A stretch of 64,000 nt of DNA from Maratus speciosus (lineage: Eukaryota; Arthropoda; Arachnida; Araneae; Salticidae), in contig OZ010792.1 of assembly GCA_963932465.1 (NCBI GenBank), positions 17,253,701-17,317,700 of the forward strand, given 5' to 3'. Within the stretch, counting starts at the first letter, position 1. Each line of letters begins with the position of its first letter. A program made the position numbers and the translations under genes. This document shows, piece by piece, positions 43,740 through 54,398 of this stretch. Below the pieces are notes generated by a model. It ran no database searches, was not told the DNA's origin, and saw only the letters and a program-made list of their open reading frames with translations.

Positions 43740-44330
43740 CAAAACAATTTATTAAAGAAAATACAGCTCTCTTTCTCACCTATAAACAAGAAAAGTGTAA
43801 CGAATTGACATCGAATAATGACTTCTCAGCTTTTTTTGGTATTTCTATTGTCAGGAAGTTATGTGATAAATGCTTTCGGGAAAATAGCAAAGCTTTGTTA
43901 TGCATTCAAAAAGAGAAATTTGTTTCACTTTAGTGAAACATAGTATGATAAATATCCTAGATATTATTAAAATAAAGGTTGTTAAATTCTATACATTGCT
44001 TTTCCGATAAAATGGTGTTTCACAAACTTTTAGAAAACTATTTCTATTTCTCAAATCAAGCGGGGTTCATTCATTTTATTATTATTAATGCTTTTTTCTA
44101 TACTAGTGGAATGCATGATTATTTTGTATTTAATGATTGTTGAAGAATTCATTAAAATGATAAAGTTTTTGGATTTTTTTACCTCATATTTGTGCATTTT
44201 ATTCTTCCTTTTCTTTTTTATACTGTAGAAAATAAGTTTAGAAAGCCATTATAATCACAAACCATTTGAATTAACGTCTTTACAATTGTGATTTATTTAC
44301 ATGGTTCGTACGGATACCGTTATTTCTCCG
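43740..44330 (+). repeat. ~0.75-kb background repeat unit
   Basis: CTCACCTATAAACAAGAAAAG (43777), GAATTGACATCGAATAATGA (43803), CCGATAAAATGGTGTTTCAC (44005), GGAATGCATGATTATTTTGT (44108), TTGAAGAATTCATTAAAATG (44141). A trailing piece at 44752-44775 (TTTAGAATTCAAATTTGTCT) belongs to the same or the next unit. Confidence 0.7.
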
Positions 44331-44834
44331 GGAAAACTATCAGTATCTTTTCATAGAAAAAGAAATCTACGTTAAGCGCGCAAAATTTCGCCTTTTTTTA
44401 AGAAGAGATTTTCTATAAGATAATACTGGTGATGGAAAATTTTCTGGTCTGCAAAATTCAAGGAGGCGTACGAACCATAATTTACACAAAAATGGATAAA
44501 CGTGTGACTTTTTGTAACATTTATTATATAAGACATATCTCTTATATAAAACATAACTTTTATAGAGAAATTTTTTCAAGGTACTGTAAGTCACAAATCA
44601 TTTCAGAATTTAAATATTATTACGACAAAGTGAACAAACATGTGCCCTCATGTAACTTCCATTTTTGACATTGATATTTTTACATACAAAAATATTGTAC
44701 AAAATAATGTTAGTGCACACTTGTTAGTCTGGAGTATTTCGAATTTTATTTTTAGAATTCAAATTTGTCTACGCTAAAGGTAGAGAAATTTGTGTATTTT
44801 TGTAATTTAAAATTTTATAATTTTACTTTTGTAC

Positions 44835-44837
<3 letters not shown>
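44331..44837. other. Non-coding AT-rich DNA
   Basis: Contains overlapping short frames on both strands but no protein motif. No gene called. Confidence 0.4.

Positions 44838-44877
<40 letters not shown>
44838..44877. repeat. (TA)n microsatellite
   Basis: About 20 TA units directly before the mariner-type element, which needs a TA target. Confidence 0.95.
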
Positions 44878-44880
<3 letters not shown>

Positions 44881-46745
44881 GGTGTTTCTAAACTCATGGT
44901 GCAAACTTTAAGGGCAGGTGGAGCACACAGTAACAATTATTTATTGTATAGGGATGTATGGGACCAAGTGACGCATTAAGGTAAAAACTCCAGGGGGCAA
45001 TTAGGCTCCTTTTTTAATTTTGAAATTTTCTCATTCATACCAGAAAATTTTTATGTTATCCTTTTCTTGACATTTCATAATTACTTAACAATAAAATTCT
45101 TCTTTGAAAATTTTTGGTATGAAATCGGAATTTTTGAATTTAAAAAAAAGCGCAAAACTGGCAAACTTATCAAATGAAATACATGAATAAAAAAGATAAA
45201 ATGTTTATCTACAATGTAGCTTACAAGTAAATAATAATGCATACAATAATATTACAATAAGTGTTCAAATTTGCGCCAACCAACTGTGATATATGCTTCG
45301 CAGCGTCTGTGGAACGATTGGCGTACACTTCTAAAGATATCAGGCATTTCCCGCACACGTGCAGCAGCTTCGGATATGCGAGATACTAGATTTTCGTCGG
45401 AGTCAAATGGAGTCTCATAAACAAGACTCTTCAGATGTCCCCATAAAAAGAAATCAAGGCTCGATAAATCGGGAGATCCCGGTGGCCAAGGAACTGGTCC
45501 ACCACGCCGAATCCATCGCGTCCCAAATGTGGCATTGAGGTAACTGCGCACATCAGTGGTGAAGTGTGCGGACGCTGGATCAAGTTGAAACCACATCCGG
45601 TAACGAAGGCGATGGGAACATCTTGCAGCAGTTCTGGTAAAACCTGTTGCAAAAAAATAAGGTAACATATACCATACAGCCTCTTTTGTAGTAGTTATGG
45701 GCCAATCAAATAATTATTAACAATATCCACCCACAAATTCACAGAAAATCGTTCTTGATAAGCATGTGGCCGCGTTGCATGTGGATTATTGGTTGCCCAA
45801 AGATGGAAATTGTGCGCATTAAATACACCCTCGCGTGTAAATACTGCCTCATCTGTAAAAAAAATTATGAGCAGTAAAGTCTGGCTGCAATACATGTTGC
45901 TGCAAAACCCACTGGCAAAAGTTCAACCACTGAAGATAGTCTTCCGGATTCAAAGTTTGTACACGTTGAAAACGGAAGGAATGAAATCGATTTTCATTTA
46001 ACACTCTCCAAACGGTCATATGACTCACACCTAAATTCTGTGCAACAGCTCTTGTATTTGATTCGGGCCTTTCACTCACAAAATTCAAAATAATTTCTTC
46101 CAGGCTTGCACTGCGTACAGCTCATCCTCACCCAGTTTCCTGTCTGGTGACGTGGAAAGAACCTGTTTCAGAAAGCTGACGGTGTAAGTACTGAAACATT
46201 CTATGATCAGTCATTCTTCTGCGAGGAAACTGCTCCTGATACATTCGAAGGGCAACTCTGGCGTTGCCATTTGCAAGACCATACATGAAATGCATGTCGG
46301 CTTTTTCGGCATATGTAAAGTCTTCCATGACGAACGATAGCACGATTAAAAATGGCGATTTCTTCTACTTGAATGCATGGTATTGAACGGCGACCAGCCA
46401 CTTACTGCCCTCTACCACCAGTGGAATCAACCAAAAACTCCATTTCTATTTCAAAAAATTTCTATTTCTATTTCTATTTTCAATTTAAAAAATTTCGACT
46501 TCATACCAAAAATTTTCAAAGAAGAATTTTATTCTTTTGTAATTATGAAGTGTCAAGAAAAGGATAGCATAAAAATTTTCTGGTATAAATGAGAAATTTT
46601 GAAAATTAAAAAGGGGCCTAATTGCCCCCCTGATGTTTTTATCTTAGTGCGTCACTTGGTCCCATACATTCCTATACAATAAATGATTTTTACTGTGTGC
46701 TCTACCTACCCTTAAAGTTTGTACCATGAGTTTAGAAACACCCTA
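44878..46745 (-). mobile_element. IS630/mariner-type element (DD41D) with long TIRs
   Basis: 1868 bp between TA dinucleotides. Ends CAGGGTGTTTCTAAACTCAT and the complement of ATGAGTTTAGAAACACCCTA. The inverted repeats extend about 270-290 bp (44878-45165, 46475-46745) with indels. The transposase on the minus strand is broken. The central part contains the DUF4817-like HTH and DDE_3-like domain common in arthropod elements. Confidence 0.92.
45252..46343 (-). pseudogene. Broken DD41D mariner-type transposase
   Basis: Read on the minus strand: the N-terminal HTH region FTYAEKADMHFMYGLANGNA...MYQEQFPRRRMTD (46343-46128), a second HTH TRAVAQNLGVSHMTVWRVL (46088-45849), the first catalytic Asp in FFTDEAVFTREGV (about 45860), FSVNLWVDIVNNYLIGP (to 45695), the second Asp in MWFQLDPASAHF (about 45600) and the third in SPDLSSLDFFLWGHLKSLVY (about 45440). 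41 residues separate the last two Asp. The C-terminus MPDIFRSVRQSFHRRCEAYI ends at 45252. The transposase would cut and paste the element at TA. At least three frame changes inactivate it, but all three catalytic Asp survive. A TAA/TAG-free start is not found. Confidence 0.9.
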
Positions 46746-46807
46746 TATATACGGAATAATTTTAATACGCCATAGTAAATCACAATTCTTTCGAATTATA
46801 GCTTTAA

Positions 46808-46962
46808 CCCGGGGATGAGATTTCTCCGCTTTTTTGCACACCAGTATAATGTTAGAGAAAATGTTGTTTTTTTTTAATCGGAAAATACTGCGATTTAACA
46901 GAACAACGTTGTCTTTAATATTGTACTGGTATGCAAAACAGCGGAGCAATCTCATCCCTGCT
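46808..46962. mobile_element. Palindromic TTAA-flanked MITE
   Basis: 155 bp between TTAA at 46804 and TTAG at 46963. Inverted halves GATGAGATTTCTCCGC...TTTTGCA and TGCAAAACAGCGGAGCAATC. Related remnant at 12145-12250. Confidence 0.75.
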
Positions 46963-46966
46963 TTAG

Positions 46967-47174
46967 CCCTTTCAGACGCAGAGTAATTCCGTTCGTAAAA
47001 ACGTGAAATTTTTGACTCACACCAGAATTTACAAACGAATTTCTTACACAATAGGTACTTGCTTTTCTTAACGATCATTATAAAATCAAAATGTTATTAA
47101 AATTTTCCATGTAATGTTTGCAGTTTGGAATAAAAATTAAGTGGGGACATCTGTGACCACCGCCCGTGAAAGGT
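46967..47174 (+). mobile_element. TTAA-flanked MITE, family C-like
   Basis: 208 bp between TTAG at 46963 and TTAA at 47175. Starts CCCTTTCAGACGCAG and ends CCGCCCGTGAAAGGT. The quasi-palindrome GTGGGGACATCTGTGACCAC at 47141-47160 ends 14 bp from the right end. It abuts the palindromic MITE and shares its TTAG. Confidence 0.82.
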
Positions 47175-47178
47175 TTAA

Positions 47179-47639
47179 CCCTTTCGCATTTATTGCTGAA
47201 TTTTTATTTTTTTTTTATCACCGTTATTTTAAGAGGGAAATTCTTGCTTAATTTTTGCACAAAAATTTTGCATTTTTCTATTTAAGAACAGCGTTGCCGC
47301 ATCTCGCTTATTTTTTATTTAGGAATTCCGAATTATCAGGAGTTAGTTTTAATAGTTATTTTTTACTTTTTAAGGCAATAAATAATCCATAAATAAAATT
47401 TAAAAAATTGATATTCAAAATTTTCTGGTGTGAATGTAATATATCTAAATAAAATATCTGCCACATACGGACACACTTTTTAAGAATTAATTTTCTAGGT
47501 TTCAGTATATCTGATGCTCGTCGCGAAAGAAACAGATTGGAAATCTGTTCATGCAAAAAATGACGAAATTTCTATTGTTTAAAAAATGTTATTAGAAAAA
47601 CTGTTAACCAAATGGATACTTAAATTTAAAATAAACTAC
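47179..47639. other. Non-coding; probable left end of another TTAA element
   Basis: Starts CCCTTTCGCATTTATTGCTG directly after a TTAA. A right end is not certain (CGTCGCGAAAGAAACAG near 47519). No gene. Confidence 0.4.
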
Positions 47640-47990
47640 AATTCCTTTTGCATTATAAAAGAGAACCGACTTTTTTTTAAGGGATTACCTCTTTCTTCCT
47701 TATAATTAGGAAAGAAATAGTAAGTGTAACTGAATAATATTTTCGCAGCTTTATTGCAATTTCGTATGTCAAAAGGTTGAGATATGATAGATGAATGTAT
47801 GTAAAGGGCATATCTTACTTAGAAACCCAAAATAAGAAATATATATTCTTTTTTAGGGAAACAAAGGATGACAAGTAATTCAGAATTTATTAAAATGGAG
47901 TTTGTCAGATTGCAAATATCACTATTTCGATAAAATGGTCCGTCGTGAACTTTTTTCCTCTCAAATTTCATTCATTGTTTTGTGTTGTTG
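47640..47990 (+). repeat. ~0.75-kb background repeat, partial unit
   Basis: TTCCTTATAATTAGGAAAGAA (47697), AGTGTAACTGAATAATATTTT (47722), TTTCGATAAAATGGTCCG (47924). More diverged. Confidence 0.55.
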
Positions 47991-47999
47991 TTTCAATGC

Positions 48000-48180
48000 T
48001 TTCAAGGGGGTGGTCACGCGGCATGACCATTTAATTTTAATTCCAAAACTGACAAATGGCACCAAGAATATTTTAACAAAATTTTGCTTTTATATCCTCT
48101 TCAGTTCCGATGCTAAAATAATAATACAAATGCTTATTCTTTGGTTTTTTCCAAACAAAATGACATCGTAATTGACAGAA
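48000..48180 (-). mobile_element. Family C-like remnant (reverse)
   Basis: GGTGGTCACGCGGCATGACCA (palindrome), then TTAATTTTAATTCCAAAAC and GGCACCAAGAATATTTT, as in the reversed family C copy at 63348. No clear TTAA borders. Confidence 0.5.
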
Positions 48181-48374
48181 AAAGTATCTTTTCTGAAATT
48201 GATCCTTCAGATGCTTAGTAATTTAGGTTCACAAATATGGATCTAAAACTACAAACCCCCTTAAAACATCAATTTAATAACCATTAACCTAAATTAACGC
48301 AATCACAAATTTCAGAGCTTTACACAAGTAAATAGTCTACAAATCCTCAAAATTTTTATTGAAAAAGATTTAAG
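48181..48374. other. Non-coding
   Basis: AT-rich, no feature recognised. Confidence 0.35.
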
Positions 48375-48378
48375 TTAA

Positions 48379-48578
48379 CCCTAGATCTACCGGGAATTTT
48401 ATTCAAGTTTTAATAAAACGTTCTACACCAGAATTTTTATTTAAAACTATTTAACTTATTTATTTACCTTATTTTTGTCTGGTTTATATACTTAGTTTAT
48501 TTTAAAGAAATTTCTGGTTTGAATGAATATTTTGTATGTACCTGTCGGGTCCAATGGACCCGTCTGGTAGACGGAGGG
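48379..48578. mobile_element. TTAA-flanked MITE, family D, copy 2
   Basis: Exactly 200 bp between TTAA at 48375 and 48579. Ends CCCTAGATCTACCGGG / TCTGGTAGACGGAGGG, which are better paired than in copy 1. The palindrome GGGTCCAATGGACCC is near the right end. Two substitutions relative to 19952-20151. Confidence 0.93.
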
Positions 48579-48582
48579 TTAA

Positions 48583-48955
48583 ATACTTATGAAAATTTCT
48601 CACTTTCTTGGTCATACTGTCTTTTGGGCATTTTTGGGCATTTTGCGAACTCAGATGAAAATAACTTTTATTTTATGTGGGAATCAGCTTAGATGCTACC
48701 ATTTATTCGTTTGCTTTGAACGCAAAAAACATTCAGCTATTAAGAAGTGATGTGCAAATGTAAAAAAATCGGAGATTTTAGTTTTTATAAGGAAAGGAAC
48801 AGAGGTCCCCGTTTGGGTACCCAGGGATCGAAGAGGATAATGAAAGTACAAAAAAGCAGATTTTTATTTTCTAAGAAATTCGTTTGAAAATTCAGGTGTC
48901 AGTCAATTATTTCATCATTTTACAAACAGAATTTTTCTGCCCCTGAAAGTGTTGA
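48583..48955. other. Non-coding
   Basis: No gene. Contains a TTTTGGGCATTTTTGGGCATTT direct repeat near 48620. Confidence 0.35.
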
Positions 48956-48959
48956 ATTA

Positions 48960-49430
48960 TCAGCATTTTTTTTTTTTTCAAGCCTGAAAATGCAAAGCTT
49001 AGTTATGCACACAAAATGAGAAATTTGTTTCACTTTAATAAAATATAGAATGATAAATGTACTAGTGCTTAATAAAATAGAACTGTTGGATTGAATATAT
49101 CGTTTTTCCAATAAAATGGCGTTTCATAAACGTTTACAAAACTTTTTGTCTGAAATCCAGTAGAGTGCTTTCACTTTTTATTATTATCAATCATTTCCTC
49201 ATTATTTTTACGCCAGTGGAATTCGTGATCCTTTATGTATTTAATGACTGTTGAAAAATTTATAAAAATGATAAAACTTTTGAAGTTTGTCATTTCCGAA
49301 TTGTGCTTTTCATTTTTAATAATATATTTTTTGCAGTGATAAATAATGTATAGAGAATATTTTTATCACTCTACTATCAGTCACAAATCATTAGTAAGAA
49401 TTTTTTTTTCCTCTATAAGGAAACATAATA
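48960..49430 (+). repeat. ~0.75-kb background repeat unit, partial
   Basis: AATGCAAAGCTTAGTTATGC (48988), AATATAGAATGATAAATGTAC (49042), CCAATAAAATGGCGTTTCAT (49107), GGAATTCGTGATCCTTTATG (49219), AATAATGTATAGAGAATATT (49342). Confidence 0.7.
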
Positions 49431-49553
49431 AATCATTGTGAATCATTTTTGGGCAGTGTATCTCACGTTGATTTTCAACAAAAATTAGGTTTTAATTAAA
49501 TTTTGAACAAAACGTATTGAACTAAAATCTCAAACCTACCAGAGTTTATTTAA

Positions 49554-49735
49554 CTCCTTGAGGGGCGGTGGTATATAGATTTAAAAAGTTTTGCACCAGA
49601 AAAATTTTATTAAATTTTACTTTTCTAACTTTGGTAGAATAAAGAAGTTAAATTGCTTTTTCTATTTTTGTAATGAAATTTTTGAAAGATTCCGGTGTGA
49701 ATTCGACATTACACAATTGTTAGCCCCTCAAGGGG
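49554..49735. mobile_element. TTAA-flanked MITE with CTCCTTGAGGGGC ends
   Basis: 182 bp between TTAA at 49550 and 49736. Ends CTCCTTGAGGGGC / GCCCCTCAAGGGG. Contains CACCAGAAAAATTTTATT. I do not see the one-sided palindrome typical of the other families. Confidence 0.85.
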
Positions 49736-49739
49736 TTAA

Positions 49740-49950
49740 TTATTTAATATCAGCCATTTTTATTTGCATTTCTACGAGAGTAATTCACGATCATTTTTTT
49801 AAATTAATGATTGTTGAAGGATTTCTTAAAATGATAAAAATTTTAATTTTACATTTCATTTTCCTAATGTAATTTTGCATTGATAAATTACGTATACAGA
49901 ATAATTTTATTACATTACTATAATTCGCAAATTCTTTAAATTATCATTAT
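49740..49950 (+). repeat. ~0.75-kb background repeat, partial unit
   Basis: TTCACGATCATTTTTTTAAAT (49784), TGATTGTTGAAGGATTTCTT, ACATTTCATTTTCCTAATG (49852), AAATTACGTATACAGAATAA (49883). It repeats the same phase as 49219-49360, again in + orientation. Confidence 0.65.
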
Positions 49951-49954
49951 TTAT

Positions 49955-50560
49955 TTCCCAACATAGTTGAAAAATATTTATGACTTCGATTTGCCTGTCC
50001 ATCTGTCCGTGCTCTAACTCTCGTAAATATACTCGAATTGTCCTGTAATTTTTTATATGTTATTGACGTTTATTATAGCACAATCTCTATCTAAAATGAA
50101 GTGTTTCGCATTTCTGTTTCGTTTACAGAGTCCGGTCAAAAAATATTCTGATACATTACGACCAATAGGAAAAATTATTTCAAGTGCATTTTAATGATGT
50201 TACATCATTTAAAATATAATGAAAGTGTTATGAGTTTCTGAGGTGCATTAAAACATCCGTTTTGTAAGGATGTGGGGTGAAAATAATTTATTTTTAATTT
50301 ACAGCGTCACACAAAAGAATTCCGTTACAGAATGATCTGCGAGAAAAAAAAAATCATTTGCAGCATGTTAATGACGTCACACTATTCCTAACATAATGGC
50401 ATTATATCATACAGCACGATCGGGCTGTATACTAGAGCTCAGCCGCATCTTTTACGTTTTGAAACATGATGAAAAGACAACTCAGTTACAGTCCAAACCA
50501 GAAAACATTCAGTGATGAATAATGGCTTTTTGGAAAGGTCTTAATTTAGCTATGTGCCTT
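49955..50560 (+). repeat. Dispersed repeat with GTCCATCTGTCCGTG head
   Basis: CAACATAGTTGAAAAATATTTATG, then CTGTCCATCTGTCCGTGCTC and CTCGTAAATATACTCGAATT, as at 55088. Internal AAGTGCATTTTAATGATGTT is the complement of the repeat at 30355. Ends uncertain. Non-coding. Confidence 0.6.
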
Positions 50561-50638
50561 TCGAAGGTCGGGTAAAAAAAATATCCAATATTAAGGGAAT
50601 GGCACCCATTTAAACTTTACATAGCATTCCATAATTAA

Positions 50639-50846
50639 CCCTTAATTCTCGCTCCCGTCACATTCTCGGGCTGTGTCTTTTACTCAAATTGTTTGATTCC
50701 CACCAGTTTTATAAAATAATGAAATTGGCTATATTTAAGAGTCGTTTTTCCTGACATTATATAAGGTGAATATTTCTTTTTCATAAAAGTGGTGCCAATA
50801 AGCAATTTGAATTTTTCAACCGTAATTTAATTCGAGCGTTAAGGGG
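50639..50846 (-). mobile_element. TTAA-flanked MITE, family B, full copy (reverse)
   Basis: 208 bp between TTAA at 50635 and 50847, the same length as the copy at 38854. The palindrome CCCGTCACATTCTCGGG starts 15 bp inside the left end. The right end CGAGCGTTAAGGGG includes the inner TTAA. Confidence 0.9.
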
Positions 50847-50850
50847 TTAA

Positions 50851-51568
50851 ACAAATAGAAATATCTCCTTCAATCTTTCTTTCCTATTGCCAGATCCTAA
50901 AAAGCGGCACAATAATTTTAAAAAAGTGATAACACGCGTATTTTGTTTTGAATAAAAATCAGATTTTCCCGCTATATTTTTGCACTTTTCAAATCGACGT
51001 CATTCTAATCAGAAAATGAAAATATTTCCTATATATATGTAAAAACTTTAACTAAACACGTGTTAAAATGACGCAGTATCGTCATTTGAATGTTTTTAAT
51101 GCTTAAAAATCTATTTTAATATAGGAATTTTAATTTCAAAAAAACAATTTAGGAAAAGATAATAATAAAAAAAAATCGTTTGCTAGGTATGACGTCAATT
51201 TCTGTTTAACTGACATAACTTTGTAATGATGTTTTACTCTTAAAAGAGACTCCTGATATTCTGAAATTAATCCTTATTATTATTATCCATAAAACGAAAG
51301 ATTTATTTTTAAGTCATACGAAAGAAATTTTCGTTAAATGCTAGTTCATTTGTTTGAATTTATTGCATTTTCCTGCGTATTGTCAAGGAAATCGTATACT
51401 CCTATTGCACGCGCCAAAGAAAACATGCATTTTAATTTTAAAAGCTGAAACACTTTAGTATAATTACGTCATTATAACGCCAAATGAAATTCAATTTCGC
51501 GAGTTTAAAAAAAATTAATATTGTTGGACCGAAAGTAATAATCTAAGAAAGAGCTAGCAACGTTTTCG
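50851..51568. other. Non-coding AT-rich DNA
   Basis: No gene or element recognised. Confidence 0.4.
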
Positions 51569-51856
51569 TCACTTGATTTTAGCAAAGCTCATTTTTCTAA
51601 ATGCTTTTCCGTTTCATGGTGTAGTACGTATGCGGACGGTCTGGCTTTCGGGAGACGTTGCGTTTACTTGCGGGAGAAGGGGTTATGCAGGTGAAAAAAC
51701 TTTAAAAATTCGTCATTTTAACAAAGCACATTTTTCTATATGCTCTTCCATTTTATGGTGTAGTATGTATGCGGACGGTCTGGCTGGCGGGAGACGTTGC
51801 GTTTACCTGCGGGAGAAGGGGTTATGCAGGTGAAAAAACTTCAAAATTACGTCATG
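51569..51856 (+). repeat. Tandem duplication of ~142 bp, GC-richer
   Basis: Two adjacent copies of TTTTTCTA(A/T)ATGC...GGTGTAGTA.GTATGCGGACGGTCTGGC...GGGAGACGTTGCGTTTAC.TGCGGGAGAAGGGGTTATGCAGGTGAAAAAACTT. An 86-codon frame spans both copies but shows no protein motif. Confidence 0.9.
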
Positions 51857-53206
51857 AAACACTTCTGACCTTCCTTGTACCTTTCAAGGGCAAGGTCTGT
51901 CAAAGGCAGGAATGTCTTTAGTTTGTTGGCTAGAAAAGTAGAAATATGGCTTTTGGGATTAAATAATCCGCGCGTGTACAAACGTTACAGTTCGATATGT
52001 TCATTCGTTACGGGATAACACACACTAAAATAACTTTACTGAAAGAGTGAAATAAAAGCTGCCTTCATATATTGATGAAAGTGTATTAAATGTAATTACT
52101 GTAAATTTTATAAAATAATTCATGTTTTAATAGGTAAAACAAATGGTTGCATATTTCCTAAGTATAAAAAAGTGCCATTTTTACAGAAACTGTTATAAAA
52201 TCGAAAATAAATGTGAACGCTTGATTTTTCCCTGAAAAGAAGTAGTACTGATTCATTTTACAATATAGAGTAGTAGACTTTCTTTTAAAGCGCATTTAGC
52301 CAAAAATATAATGGGAGACAAAATGAGGTGAGATTTACCACACGCGTGTGTTAACGTTAAAAAATAGGTGCATGTGCTTACTGTTCAGTTAATTATGCCC
52401 TAAAGGACGCCCGGTAACATGCGCCAATTATCTGTAGGCTCAATTATATAATTTATCCGTACCAAATACGCCAATTGTCAATAGGCTCGTTTACGTAATT
52501 TATCTCCTTAATTAATGCATAGTTTACAAAGGACACCTACTTTCCAATTTTCCTGATTTTTTGATCAATGGTTAGAGTTAGATGTAAATATGTTAGTCAT
52601 TATCGTGATATTTTAGTTTGACCTCCGAAATATTATTATAAATATCCAATATTAGTAATATTTCTGATATTATTTACAGGTGTATTGTATAATACTTTCA
52701 ATCACTTTTGATCATTTTTTTGCATTCAGTCGTTTTCAGACTTTTTTTAATTTTAAATTCCCATTAAGTTCCAAAGACAGAAATTTCCCCTTTTTATAGT
52801 TTTTTCGCAGTTTTAATTCATTTCTTATGACTGTTTCTTACCCTAGCTTTTTGTGGGTTTGAAGGGTTGGCCTAGGATACTGCATAGTCCCTTAAACCAG
52901 AGGAGCGCAGGTACATAGCAGAAAAATTCAAGAGATCACACTATGTATAAAACTTAGTCTAAGGACTAGTCTGGCGGTCAGTCCTGAGTAACGTATAGGT
53001 CAATATCCCAATATGGGATTTAGCAATAAGTTTGGGGTCATCAGAGTTCTCGAAATACATTGTCGAACCAATGTTTGTGTTAGTTTTGGATTGGGACAAT
53101 TGGTTGGGCCGGTTAATTGGGATCATCGGTTGGTTAATTGGGGCGGTTGTTTGGTTAGTTGAAGTTGGTTGATTAAGTTCCTGAAAGGATCTGAAAAAGA
53201 TGTGAA
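51857..53206. other. Non-coding; two small imperfect tandem repeats
   Basis: A ~48-bp tandem pair (GCGCCAATTATCTGTAGGCTC / CGCCAATTGTCAATAGGCTC) at 52421-52515. Irregular GGTTAATTGGG-type repeats at 53095-53175. No gene. Confidence 0.5.
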
Positions 53207-54188
53207 ATGATATAAAAAACTAGTGGAACCAGAGAGAAAAGTAAAGCTCGATCTAAAAAAGTTACAGTAAAAATTTGTCAAATAATTTCAGTTTAAAAAA
53301 ATAAGTAGTGCGTAGAAAAGTAATAGAATCAGATTATCTGTAAAGCTCATGAAATTAACCAAATTTTTGTTGATAGCTGAAAATGTGGACTGAGCTTTAC
53401 TGGTGCCTTATATTCAAAATCATATTATCCACTCAAAATGAGTATTGGATATAGTAAACAGAATGTGTAGTTATGTGCAAAAAAATTTCTCTCAAGCTCA
53501 GAATTGTGGACATGATTGCATCAAGTCAAGCTAAACTCCACAAAGCTGAAAGGATGTAAACCATGAAGTAATATTTTAAGTATAACATTAATATAGTCAA
53601 GTTGTTGAGGAATTGTTGTTATTAACCTTTCTGACATAACACATGTAGGGTAATAATTTTTATTTCCTGTAATTACTGTGAAAAAGAGCCTTATGTCAAT
53701 GGACTTAAGCAAGACAAGTAGTTAGCATATGGTTGAATCGTACATGCTTAGGGTTTTGGGCTTATTTTGGACTTTGATCTTTCAGGCTTATCAGTGACCC
53801 CTGGAATGGAATTTGGTCCATACTTCGTACTGAACGATCTGTCATGTTCTCGATACCTCTCATGTTCTCGCTCATTTCCAAATCAACCTCTAACCTATTC
53901 TTATGAGCCCAAATTTTTAAACTGGTTATGAATGATTGGAATTCATAATGAGTTAAAAAGGCCTTTACTTCCCTGATTGATTTTAAGGCACCAGTAAAGC
54001 TCAGTCCACATTTTCAGCTATCAACAAAAATTTGGTTAATTTCATGAGCTTTACAGATAATCTGATTCTATTACTTTTCTACGCACTACTTATTTTTTTA
54101 AACTGAAACTATTTCACAAATTTTTACTGTAACTTTTTTAGATCGAGCTTTACTTTTCTCTCTGGTTCCACTAGTTTTTTTATATCAT
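53207..54188. mobile_element. Foldback element with ~205-bp TIRs
   Basis: Left arm 53207-53412, right arm 53985-54188. ATGATATAAAAAACTAGTGG starts the left arm and its complement closes the right. Arms match nearly throughout (for example CTCGATCTAAAAAAGTTACA and its complement). The 570-bp centre has no reading frame of note. Target duplication not evident. Confidence 0.9.
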
Positions 54189-54398
54189 GCATTAGTGATA
54201 TGCAATGTAAGTTGCTGACTGAAAATTATGGTGTGACTGCAATTAAAGTTTATTTACAGAGACATACAAAAGAATTCGGTCACAGTACATAATCCTATAA
54301 GCGATAATTGCTGGAAGTGCGTTTTCAACTTCGGTGAGCGTTTTTAACTTTTTTTTTCTTTTCTCTTTTTTTTTGCATCGTACGTGGTGTACATAAAT
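54189..54398. repeat. Fragment of the ACAAAAGAATTCGG repeat family
   Basis: TTTACAGAGACATACAAAAGAATTCGGTCAC and ATAATTGCTGGAAGTGCG match parts of 55435-55500, so it is the same family that is nested in the next element. Confidence 0.55.

Noticed and set aside
8586..50846. Palindromes in the TTAA MITEs as bacterial-type terminators or operators
   Set aside because: They recur at fixed positions within transposable elements in eukaryotic DNA, with no adjacent genes.
51573..51833. 86-codon frame over the 142-bp duplication
   Set aside because: The protein is just the duplicated unit translated twice; no start context or domain.
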